This document shows positions 13,301 to 25,860 of a stretch of DNA of 64,000 bases, piece after piece (position 1 is the stretch's first letter; every line of letters starts with the position of its first letter). This DNA is from Halisarca cf. caerulea (Eukaryota; Porifera; Demospongiae; Chondrillida; Halisarcidae), in contig CAUJGJ010000049.1 in the NCBI GenBank assembly GCA_963170055.1, forward strand, positions 131,501 through 195,500. The letters run 5' to 3'. A program made the position numbers and the translations under genes. Below the pieces are notes generated by a model. That model made no database searches, was not told the origin of the DNA, and saw nothing but the letters and a program-made list of their open reading frames with translations.

Positions 13301-15700
13301 GCCCACAGTAGTTAAGAAACTTCATGTGTGTCCACTGGGAATGTGCGTGGTGCTAGTGCCAAATATGGTATTAGCACCAGCATATCCAACACTACGCAAA
13401 TACGCCCACAGCACTTCAGAAAGGTCATGTGTGTCCACTGGGAATGTGCGTGGTGCTAGTGCCAAATATTGGTATTAGCACCAGCATATCCAACACTACA
13501 CAAATACGCCCACAGTAGTTTACAAACTTCATGTGTGTCCACTGGGAATGTGCGTGGTGCTAGTGCAAAATATTTGTATTAGCACCAGCATATCCAACAT
13601 TATACAAATACGCCCACAGTAGTTAAGAAACTTCATGTGCGTCCACTGGGAATGTGCGTGGTGCTAGTGCCAAATATTGGTATTAGCACCAGCATATCCA
13701 ACACTACACAAATACGCCCACAGCACTTCAGAAAGGTCATGTGTGTCCACTGGGAATGTGCGTGGTGCTAGTGCCAAATATTGGTATTAGCACCAGCATA
13801 TCCAACACTACACAAATACGCCCACAGCACTTCAGAAAGGTCATGTGTGTCCACTGGGAATGTGCGTGGTGCTAGTGCCAAATATTGGTATTAGCACCAG
13901 CATATCCAACACTACACAAATACGCCCACAGTAGTTAAGAAACTTCATGTGTGTTTACTGGGAATGTGCGTGGTGCTAGTGCCAAATATTGGTATTAGCA
14001 CCAGCATATCCAACATTACACAAATACGCCCACAGTAGTTAAGAAACTTCATGTGTGTCCACTGGAATGTGCGTGGTGCTAGTGCCAAATATTGGTATTA
14101 GCACCAGCATATCCAACACTACACAAATACGCCCACAGCACTTCAGAAAGGTCATGTGTGTCCACTGGGAATGTGCGTGGTGCTAGTGCCAAATATGGTA
14201 TTAGCACCAGCATATCCAACACTACACAAATACGCCCACAGCACTTCAGAAAGATCATGTGTGTCCACTGGGAATGTGCGTGGTTCTAGTGCAAAATATT
14301 GGTATTAGCACCAGCATATCCAACACTACACAAATACGCCCACAGTAGTTAAGAATCTTCATGTGTGTCCACTGGAATGTGCGTGGTGCTAGTGCCAAAT
14401 ATTGGTATTAGCACCAGCATATCCAACAATACATTAAAACGCCCACAGCTCTTAAGAAACCTCATGTGTTTCCATTGGGAATGTGCGTGGTGCTAGTGCA
14501 AAATATTGATTTTAGCACCAGCATATCCAACACTACACAAATGCGCCCACAGCACTTCAGAAAGGTCATGTGTGTCCACTGGTAATGTGCGTTGTGCTAG
14601 TGCCAAATATTGGTATTAGCACCAGCATATCCAACACTACACAAATACGCCCACAGTAGTTTAGAAACTTCATGTGTGTCAACTGGGAATGTGCGTGGTG
14701 CTAGTGCCAAATATTGGTATTAGCACCAGCATATCCAACATTACACAAATACGCCCACAGTAGTTAAGAAACTTCATGTGCGTCCACTGGGAATGTGCGT
14801 GGTGCTAGTGCCAAATATTGGTATTAGCACCAGCATATCCAACATTACACAAATACGCCCACAGTAGTTAAGAAACTTCATGTGCGTCCACTGGGAATGT
14901 GCGTGGTGCTAGTGCCAAATATTGGTATTAGCACCAGCATATCTAACACTAGACAAATACGCCAACAGTAGTTAAGAAACTTCATGTGTGTTTACTGGGA
15001 ATGTGCGTGGTGCTAGTGCCAAATATTGGTATTAGCACCAGCATATCCAACACTACACAAATACGCCCACAGAACTTTAGAAACTTATGTGTGTCCACTG
15101 GGAATGTGCGTGGTGCTAGTGCCAAATATTGGTATTAGCACCAGCATATCCAACACTACACAAATACGCCCACAGTAGTTAAGAAACTTCATGTGTGTCC
15201 ACTGGGAATGTGCGTGGTGCTAGTGCCAAATATTGGTATTAGCACCAGCATATCCAACACTACACAAATACGCCCACAGCACTTCAGAAAGGTCATGTGT
15301 GTCCACTGGGAATGTGCGTGGTGCTAGTGCCAAATATTGGTATTAGCACCAGCATATCCAACATTACACAAATACGCCCACAGTAGTTAAGAAACTTCAT
15401 GTGTGTCCACTGGGAATGTGCGTGGTGCTAGTGCCAAATATGGTATTTGCACCAGCATATCCAACACTACACAAATACGCCCACAGCACTTCAGAAAGGT
15501 CATGTGTGTCCACTGGGAATGTGCGTGGTTCTAGTGCCAAATATTGGTATTAGCACCAGCATATCCAACACTACACAAATACGCCCACAGTAGTTAAGAA
15601 ACTTCATGTGTGTCCACTGGAATGTGCGTGGTGCTAGTGCCAAATATTGGTATTAGCACTAGCATATCCAACAATACATGAATACGCCCACAACTCTTAA
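10340..15700 (+). repeat. Higher-order repeat of about 1,971-2,075 bp, three copies
   Basis: The variant AATATGGTAT (2-bp deletion in the palindrome centre) at 11,391 recurs at 13,362 (offset 1,971) and 15,437 (offset 2,075). The marker CAATACATGAAAACG at 10,381 recurs at 12,352 and, with a substitution, at 14,427. The second interval is exactly one 104-bp monomer longer: an extra unit around 14,190-14,290 ends in GGTTCTAGTGCAAAA. That unit also has a twin at 10,146-10,250, so unequal exchange has added or removed whole monomers between copies. Confidence 0.85.
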
Positions 15701-16300
15701 GAAACCTCATGTGTTTCCATTGGGAATGTGCGTGGTGCTAGTGCAAAATATTGATTTTAGCACCAGCATATCCAACACTACACAAATGCGCCCACAGCAC
15801 TTCAGAAAGGTCATGTGTGTCCACTGGGAATGTGCGTGGTGCTAGTGCCAAATATTTGTATTAGCACCAGCATATCCAACACTACACAAATACGCCCACA
15901 GTAGTTTAGAAACTTCATGTGTGTACACTGGGAATGTGCGTGGTGCTAGTGCCAAATATTGGTATTAGCACCAGCATATCCAACATTACACAAATACGCC
16001 CACAGTAGTTAAGAAACTTCATGTGCGTCCACTGGGAATGTGCGTGGTGCTAGTGCAAAATATTGGTATTAGCACCAGCATATCCAACACTACACAAATA
16101 CGCCCACAGTAGTTAAGAAACTTCATGTGTGTCCACTGGGAATGTGCGTGGTGCTAGTGCCAAATATTGGTATTAGCACCAGCATATCCAACATTACACA
16201 AATACGCCCACAGTAGTTAAGAAACTTCATGTGTGTCCACTGGAATGTGCGTGGTGCTAGTGCCAAATATTGGTATTAGCACCAGCATATCCAACACTAC

Positions 16301-19300
16301 ACAAATACGCCCACAGCAGTTAAGAAACTTCATGTGTGTTTACTGGGAATGTGCGTGGTGCTAGTGCCAAATAATGGTATTAGCACCAGCATATCCTACA
16401 CTACACAAATAACCCCACAGCACTTCAGAATCTTCATGTGTGTCCACTGGGAATGTGTGTGGTGCCAGTGCCAAATATTAGTATTAGCACCAGCATATCC
16501 AACACTACACAAATACGCCCACAGTCATTCAGAATCTTCATGTATGTACACTGGCAATGTGCGGGATGCTAGTGCCAAATATTGGTATTAGCACCAGCAT
16601 ATCCAACACTACACAAATACGCCCACAGCAGTTAAGAAACTTCATGTGTGTTTGTTTGGAATGTGCGTGGTGCTAGATCCAAATATTGGTATTAGAACCA
16701 GTATTTTCTACACTACACGAATACGCCCACAGTACTTCAGAAACTTCATGTGTGTCCACTGGGAATGTGCGTTGTGCTAGTGCCAAATATTGGTATTTGC
16801 ACTATCATATCAAACACTACACAAATACGCCCACATCAGTTCAGAAACTTTATGTGTGTCTACTGGGAATGTGCGTGGTGCTAGTGCCAAATATTGGTAT
16901 TAAAACCTGTATCTTCTACACTACATGAATACGCCCGCAGTACTTAAGAAACTTCATGTGTGTCCACTGGGAATGTGCGTGATGCTAGTGCCAAATATTG
17001 GTATTAGCACCAGCATATCCAACACTACACAAATAGGCCCACAGCTTTTCAGAAACTTCATGTGTGTCTACCGGGAATGTGCGTGGTGCTAGTGCCAAAT
17101 ATTGGTATTAGCACCAGCATATCCAACACTACACAAATACGCCCACAGCAGTAAAGAAACTTCATGTGATTCCATTGGGAATGTGCATGGTGCTAGTGCC
17201 AAATATTGGTAGTAGCACCAGCATATCCAACACTACACAAATACGCCCACAGCACTTCAGAAACTTCATGTGTGTCCATTGGGAATGTGCGTGGTGCTAG
17301 TGCCAAATATTGGTATTAGCACCAGCATATCCAACACTACAAAAATACGCCCACAGCAGTGAAGAAACTTCATGTGTGTCCACTGGGAATGTGCGTGGTG
17401 CTAGTGCCAAATATTGGTATTAGCACCAGCATATCCAACACTACACAAATAACCCCACAGCACTTCAGAAACTTCATGTGTGTCCACTGGGAATGTGCGT
17501 GGTGCTAGTGCCAAATATTGGTATTAGCACCAGCATATCCAACACTACACAAATACGCCCACAGCACTTAAGAAACTTCTTGTGTGTCCACTGGGAATGT
17601 GCGTGGTGCTAGTGCCAAACATTGGTATTAGCACCAGCATATCCAACACTACACAAATACGCCCACAGCACTTAAGAAACTTCATGTGTGTTCACTGGGA
17701 ATGTGTGTGGTGCTAGTGCCAAATATTGGTATTAGCACCAGCATATCCAACACTACACAAATACGCCCACAGTCATTCAGAATCTTCATGTATGTACACT
17801 GGCAATGTGCGTGATGCTAGTGCCAAATATTGGTATTAGCAACAGCATATCCAACACTACACAAATACGCCCACAGCAATTAAGAAACTTCATGTGTGTC
17901 CACCGGGAATGTGCGTGGTGCTAGTGCCAAATATTGGTATTAGCACCAGCATATCCAACACTACACAAATAGGCCCACAGCTTTTCAGAAACTTCATGTG
18001 TGTCCACCGGGAATGTGCGTGGTGCTAGTGCCAAATATTGGTATTAGCACCAGCATATCCAACACTACACAAATACGCTCACAGCACTTCAGAAACTTCA
18101 TGTGTGTCCACTGGGAATGTGCGTGGTGCTAGTGCCAAATATTGGTATTAGCACCAGCATATCCAACACTACAAAAATACGCCCACAGCAGTGAAGAAAC
18201 TTCATGTGTGTCCACTGGGAATGTGCGTGGTGCTAGTGCCAAATATTGGTATTAGCACCAGCATATCCTACACTACAAAAATAACCCCACAGCACTTCAG
18301 AAACTTCATGTGTGTCCACTGGGAATGTGTGTGGTGCTAGTGCCAAATATTAGTATTAGCACCAGCATATCCAACACTACACAAATACGCCCACAGTCAT
18401 TCAGAATCTTCATGTATGTACACTGGCAATGTGCGGGATGCTAGTGCTAAATATTGGTATTAGCACCAGCATATCCAACACTACACAAATACGCCCACAG
18501 CAATTAAGAAACTTTATGTGTGTCCACTGGGAATGTGCGTGGTGCTAGTGCCAAATATTGGTATTAGCACCAGTATATCCAACACAACACAAATAGGCCC
18601 ACAGCTTTTCAGAAACTTCATGTGTGTCCACCGGGAATGTGCGTGGTGCTAGTGCCAAATATTGGTATTAGCACCAGCATATCCAACACTACACAAATAC
18701 GCCCAAAGTCATTCAAAATCTTCATGTATGTACAATGACAATGTGCGTGATGCTAGTGCCAAATATAGGTATTAGCAACACCATATCCAACACTACACAA
18801 ATATGCCCACAGCAATTAAGAATCTTTATGTGTGTCCACTGGGAATGTGCGTGGTGTTAGTGCCAAATATTGGTCTTAGCACCAGCATATCCAACACTAC
18901 ACAAATAGGCCCACAGCTTTTCAGAAACTTCATGTGTGTCCACCGGGAATGTGCGTTGTGCTAGTGCCAAATATTGGTATTAGCACCAGCATATCCAACA
19001 CTACACAAATTCGCCCACAGCACTTCAGAAACTTCATGTGTGTCCACTGGGAATGTGCGTGGTGCTAGTGCCAAATATTGGTATTAGCACCAGCATATCT
19101 AACACTACACAAATACGCCCACAGTCATTCAGAATCTTCATGTATGTACACTGGCAATGTGCGTGATGCTAGTGAAAAATATTGGTATTAGCAACAGCAT
19201 ATCCAACACTACACAAATACGCCCACAGCACTTAAGAAACTTTATGTGTGTCCACTGGGAATGTGCGTGGTGCTAGTGCCAAATATTGGTCTTAGCACCA

Positions 19301-19865
19301 GCATATCCAACACTACACAAATACGCCCACAGCTTTTAAGAAACTTCATGTGTGTCCACCGGGAATGTGCGTGGTGCTAGTGCCAAATATTGGTATTAGC
19401 ACCAGCATATCCAACACTACACAAATACGCCTACAGCCCTTCAGAATCTTCATGTGTTTCCACTGGGAATATGCGTGGTGCTAGTGCCAAATATTGGTAT
19501 TAGCACAAGCATATCCAACACTACACAAATAGGCCCACAGCTTTTCAGAAACTTCATGTGTGTCCACCGGGAATGTGCGTGGTGCTAGTGCCAAATATTG
19601 GTATTAGCACCAGCATATCCAACACTACACAAATAGGCCCACAGCTTTTCAGAAACTTCATGTGTGTCCACCGGGAATGTGCGTGGTGCTAGTGCCAAAT
19701 ATTGGTATTAGCACCAGCATATCCAACACTACACAAATACGCCCACAGCAGTTAAGAAACTTCATGTGTGTCCATTGGGAATGTGCATGGTGCTAGTGCC
19801 AAATATTGGTATTAGCACCAGCATATCCAACACTACACAAACACGCCCACAGTCATTCAGAATCT
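16301..19865 (+). repeat. 104-bp satellite array, domain 4 (diverged, distinct variants)
   Basis: Same 104-bp phase but with its own variant set: tails GCTTTTCAGAAACTTC followed by CCACCGGG, tails AGTCATTCAGAATCTTC followed by GTACACTGGCAATG, and AAATAGGCCC or AAATAACCCC. These variants recur irregularly (for example at 17,040, 17,980, 18,600, 18,910, 19,540 and 19,630) and I could not fix one period. No gene is visible. Confidence 0.9.
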
Positions 19866-21069
19866 TCATGTGTGTCCATTGGGAATGTGCGTGGTGCTAG
19901 TGCCAAATATTGGTATTAGCACCAGCATATCCAACACTACACAAATACGCCCACAGCACTTCAGAAAGGTCATGAGTGTCCACTGGGAATGTGCGTGGTG
20001 CTATTGCCAAATATTGGTATTAGCACCAGCATATCCAACACTACACAAATACGCCCACAGCACTTCAGAAAGGTCATGTGTGTCCACTGGGAATGTGCGT
20101 GGTGCTAGTGCCAAATATTGGTATTAGCCCCAGCATATCCAACACTACACAAATACGCCCACAGTAGTTAAGAATCTTAATGTGTTTCCACTGGGAATGT
20201 GCGTGGTGCTAGTGCCAAATATTGGTATTAGCGCCAGCATATCCAACACTACACAAATACGTACACAGCACTTAAGAAAGGTCATGTGTGTCCACTGGGA
20301 ATGTGCGTGGTGCTAGTGCCAAATATTGGTATTAGCACCAGCATATACAACACTACACAAATACGCCCACAGCACTTAAGAAAGGTCATGTGTGACCACT
20401 GGGAATGTGCGTGGTGCTAGTGCCAAATATTGGTATTAGCACCAGCATATCCAACACTACACAAATACGCCCACAGTAGTTAAGGAACTTCATGTGTGTC
20501 CACTGGGAATGTGCATGGTGCTAGTGCCAAATATTGGTGTTATCACCAGCATATCCAACACTACATAAATACGCCAACAGCACTTCAGAAACTTCATGTG
20601 TGTCCACTGGGAATGTGCGTGGTGCTAGTGCCAAATATTGGTATTAGCGCCAGCATATGCAACACTACACAAATACGCCCACAGCACTTCAGAAACTTCA
20701 TGTGTGTCCACTGGGAAAGTGCGTGGTGCTAGTGCCAAATATTGGTATTAGCACCAGCATATCCAACACTGCACAAATACGTCCACAACACTTCAGAAAG
20801 GTCATGTGTGTCCACTGGGAATGTGCGTGGTGCTAGTGCCAAATATTTGTATTAGCACCAGCATATCCATCATAACACAAATACGCCCACAGTAGTTAAG
20901 AAACTTCATGTGTGTCCATTGGGAATGTGCGTGGTGCTAGTGCCAAATATTGGTATTAGCACCAGCATATCCAACACTACACAAATACGCCCACAGTAGT
21001 TAAGAAACTTCATGTGTGTCCACTTGGAATGTGCATGGTGCTAGTGCCAAATATTGGTATTAGCACCAG

Positions 21070-24000
21070 CATATCCAACACTACACAAATACGCCCACAG
21101 CAGTTCAGAAACTTCATGTTTGTCCAATGGGAATGTGCGTGGTGCTAGTGCCAAATATTGGTGTTAGCACCAGCATATCCAACACTACACAAATACGCCC
21201 ACAGTAGTTAAGAAACTTCATGTGTGTCCACTGGGAATGTGCGTGGTGCTAGTGCCAAATATTGGTATTAGCACTAGCATATCCAACGTTACACAAATAC
21301 GCCCACAGTAGTTAAGAAACTTCATGTGTGTCCACTGGGAATGTGCGTGGTGCTAGTGCAAAATATTGGTATTAGCACCAGCATATCCAACACTACACAA
21401 ATACGCCCACAGTAGTTAAGAAACTTCATGTGTGTCCACTGGGAATGTGCATGGTGCTAGTTCCAAATATTGGTGTTATCACCAGCATATCCAACACTAC
21501 ACAAATACGCCCACAGCACTTCAGAAACTTCATGTGTGTCCACTGGGAATGTGCGTGGTGCTAGTGCCAAATATTGGTATTAGCACCAGCATATCCAACA
21601 CTACACAAATACGCCCACAGCACTTCAGAAAGGTCATGTGTGTCCACTGGGAATGTGCGTAGTGCTAGTGCCAAATAGTGGTCTTAGCACCATCATATCC
21701 AACACTACACAAATACGCTCACAGATCTTCAGAAAGGTCATGTGTGTCCCCTGGGAATGTGCGTGGTGCTAGTGCCAAATATTGGTATTAGCACCAGCAT
21801 ATCCAACACTACACAAATACGCCCACAGCACTTCAGAAACTTCACGTCTGTCCACTGGGAATGTGCGTGGTGCTAGTGCCAAATATTGGTATTAGCACCA
21901 GCATATCCAACACTACACAAATACGCCCACAGTAGTTAAGAAACTTCATGTGTGTCCACTGGAAATGTGCGTGGTGCTAGTGCCAAATATTGGTATTAGC
22001 ACCAGCATATCCAACACTACACAAATACGCCCACAGCACTTCAGAAACTTCACGTCTGTCCACTGGGAATGTGCGTGGTGCTAGTGCCAAATATCGGTAT
22101 TAGCACCAGCATATCCAACACTACACAAATACGCCCACAGTAGTTAAGAAACTTCATGTGTGTCCACTGGAAATGTGCATGGTGCTAGTGCCAAATATTG
22201 GTATTAGCACCAGCATATCCAACACTACACAAATACGCCCACATCAGTTCAGAAACTTCATGTTTGTCCAATGGGAATGTGCGTGGTGCTAGTGCCAAAT
22301 ATTGGTGTTAGCACCAGCATATCCAACACTACACAAATACGCCCACAGTAGTTAAGAAACTTCATGTGTGTCCACTGGGAATGTGCGTGGTGCTAGTGCC
22401 AAATATTGGTATTAGCACCAGCATATCCAACGTTACACAAATACGCCCACAGTAGTTAAGAAACTTCATGTGTGTCCACTGGGAATGTGCGTGGTGCTAG
22501 TGCAAAATATTGGTATTAGCACCAGCATATCCAACACTACACAAATACGCCCACAGTAGTTAAGAAACTTCATGTGTGTCCACTGGGAATGTGCGTGGTG
22601 CTAGTGCCAAATATTGGTATTAGCACCAGCATATCCAACACTACACAAATACGCCCACAGTAGTTAAGAAACTTCATGTGTGTCCACTGGGAATGTGCAT
22701 GGTGCTAGTGCCAAATATTGGTATTAGCACCAGCATATCCAACACTACACAAATACGCCCACAGCAGTTCAGAAACTTCATGTTTGTCCAATGGGAATGT
22801 GCGTGGTGCTAGTGCCAAATATTGGTGTTAGCACCAGCATATCCAACACTACACAAATACGCCCACAGTAGTTAAGAAACTTCATGTGTGTCCACTGGGA
22901 ATGTGCGTGGTGCTAGTGCCAAATATTGGTATTAGCACTAGCATATCCAACGTTACACAAATACGCCCACAGTAGTTAAGAAACTTCATGTGTGTCCACT
23001 GGGAATGTGCGTGGTGCTAGTGCCAAATATTGGTATTAGCACCAGCATATCCAACACTACACAAATACGCCCACAGTAGTTAAGAAACTTCATGTGTGTC
23101 CACTGGGAATGTGCATGGTGCTAGTGCCAAATATTGGTGTTATCACCAGCATATCCAACACTACACAAATACGCCCACAGCACTTCAGAAACTTCATGTG
23201 TGTCCACTGGGAATGTGCGTGGTGCTAGTGCCAAATATTGGTATTAGCGCCAGCATATCCAACACTACACAAATACGCCCACAGCAGTTCAGAAACTTCA
23301 TGTTTGTCCAATGGGAATGTGCGTGGTGCTAGTGCCAAATATTCGTGTTAGCACCAGCATATCCAACACTACACAAATACGCCCACAGTAGTTAAGAAAC
23401 TTCATGTGTGTCCACTGGGAATGTGCGTGGTGCTAGTGCCAAATATTGGTATTAGCACCAGCATATCCAACGTTACACAAATACGCCCACAGTAGTTAAG
23501 AAACTTCATGTGTGTCCACTGGGAATGTGCGTGGTGCTAGTGCCAAATATTGGTATTAGCACCAGCATATCCAACACTACACAAATACGCCCACAGTAGT
23601 TAAGAAACTTCATGTGTGTCCACTGGGAATATGCATGGTGCTAGTGCCAAATATTGGTGTTATCACCAGCATATCCAACACTACACAAATACGCCCACAG
23701 CACTTCAGAAACTTCATGTGTGTCCACTGGGAATGTGCGTGGTGCTAGTGCCAAATATTGGTATTAGCGCCAGCATATGCAACACTACACAAATACGCCC
23801 ACAGCACTTGAGAAACTTCATGTGTGTCCACTGGGAAAGTGCGTGGTGCTAGTGCCAAATATTGGTATTAGCACCAGCATATCCAACACTGCACAAATAC
23901 GTCCACAACACTTCAGAAAGGTCATGTGTGTCCACTGGGAATGTGCGTGGTGCTAGTGCCAAATATTTGTATTAGCACCAGCATATCCAACATAACACAA

Positions 24001-25860
24001 ATACGCCCACAGTAGTTAAGAAACTTCATGTGTGTCCATTGGGAATGTGCGTGGTGCTAGTGCCAAATATTGGTATTAGCACCAGCATATCCAACACTAC
24101 ACAAATACGCCCACAGTAGTTAAGAAACTTCATGTGTGTCCACTGGGAATGTGCATGGTGCTAGTGCCAAATATTGGTATTAGCACCAGCATATCCAACA
24201 CTACACAAATACGCCCACAGCAGTTCAGAAACTTCATGTTTGTCCAATGGGAATGTGCGTGGTGCTAGTGCCAAATATTGGTGTTAGCACCAGCATATCC
24301 AACACTACACAAATACGCCCACAGTAGTTAAGAAACTTCATGTGTGTCCACTGGGAATGTGCGTGGTGCTAGTGCCAAATATTGGTATTAGCACTAGCAT
24401 ATCCAACGTTACACAAATACGCCCACAGTAGTTAAGAAACTTCATGTGTGTCCACTGGGAATGTGCGTGGTGCTAGTGCCAAATATTGGTATTAGCACCA
24501 GCATATCCAACACTACACAAATACGCCCACAGTAGTTAAGAAACTTCATGTGTGTCCACTGGGAATGTGCATGGTGCTAGTGCCAAATATTGGTGTTATC
24601 ACCAGCATATCCAACACTACACAAATACGCCCACAGCACTTCAGAAACTTCATGTGTGTCCACTGGGAATGTGCGTGGTGCTAGTGCCAAATATTGGTAT
24701 TAGCGCCAGCATATCCAACACTACACAAATACGCCCACAGCAGTTCAGAAACTTCATGTTTGTCCAATGGGAATGTGCGTGGTGCTAGTGCCAAATATTG
24801 GTGTTAGCACCAGCATATCCAACACTACACAAATACGCCCACAGTAGTTAAGAAACTTCATGTGTGTCCACTGGGAATGTGCGTGGTGCTAGTGCCAAAT
24901 ATTGGTATTAGCACCAGCATATCCAACGTTACACAAATACGCCCACAGTAGTTAAGAAACTTCATGTGTGTCCACTGGGAATGTGCGTGGTGCTAGTGCC
25001 AAATATTGGTATTAGCACCAGCATATCCAACACTACACAAATACGCCCACAGTAGTTAAGAAACTTCATGTGTGTCCACTGGGAATGTGCATGGTGCTAG
25101 TGCCAAATATTGGTGTTATCACCAGCATATCCAACACTACACAAATACGCCCACAGCACTTCAGAAACTTCATGTGTGTCCACTGGGAATGTGCGTGGTG
25201 CTAGTGCCAAATATTGGTATTAGCGCCAGCATTTCCAACACTACACAAATACGCCCACAGCACTTGAGAAACTTCATGTGTGTCCACTGGGAAAGTGCGT
25301 GGTGCTAGTGCCAAATATTGGTATTAGCACCAGCATATCCAACACTGCACAAATACGTCCACAACACTTCAGAAAGGTCATGTGTGTCCACTGGGAATGT
25401 GCGTGGTGCTAGTGCCAAATATTTGTATTAGCACCAGCATATCCAACATTACACAAATACGCCCACAGTAGTTAAGAAACTTCATGTGTGTCCACTGGGA
25501 ATGTGCGTGGTGCTAGTGCCAAATATTGGTATTAGCACCAGCATATCCAACACTACACAAATACGCCCACAGTAGTTAAGAAACTTCATGTGTGTCCACT
25601 GGGAATGTGCATGGTGCTAGTGCCAAATATTGGTGTTATCACCAGCATATCCAACACTACACAAATACGCCCACAGCACTTCAGAAACTTCATGTGTGTC
25701 CACTGGGAATGTGCGTGGTGCTAGTGCCAAATATTGGTATTAGCACCAGCATATCCAACACTACACAAATACGCCCACAGCACTTCAGAAACTTCATGTG
25801 TGTCCACTGGGAATGTGCGTGGTGCTAGTGCCAAATATTGGTATTAGCACCAGCATATCC
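21070..25860 (+). repeat. Higher-order repeat, 520 bp (5 monomers) with longer interruptions
   Basis: The private variant TGTCCAATGGGAATG starts at 21,121, 22,265, 22,785, 23,305, 24,241 and 24,761: intervals 1,144, 520, 520, 936 and 520, all exact multiples of 104. The GTTATCACCA monomer follows a compatible 520-bp spacing at 24,552, 25,072 and 25,592. Composite blocks of 1,456 bp (14 monomers) also recur, since 23,096 and 23,616 correspond to 24,552 and 25,072. Together these show a 5-mer HOR nested in a 14-mer HOR. Confidence 0.83.

Larger units (their letters stand above)
5601..16300 (+). repeat. 104-bp satellite array, domain 3 (homogenised, HOR-rich)
   Basis: Monomers are again close to canonical, and TAGTTAAGAAACTTC and CACTTCAGAAAGGTC tails predominate. 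The marker monomer with CAGCTCTTAAGAAACC and GATTTTAGCACC recurs near 6,965, 7,795, 8,210, 10,390, 12,360, 14,435 and 15,680, showing that long multi-monomer blocks were copied. Two nested higher-order systems are listed separately. Short open frames here are readings of the monomer only. Confidence 0.95.
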
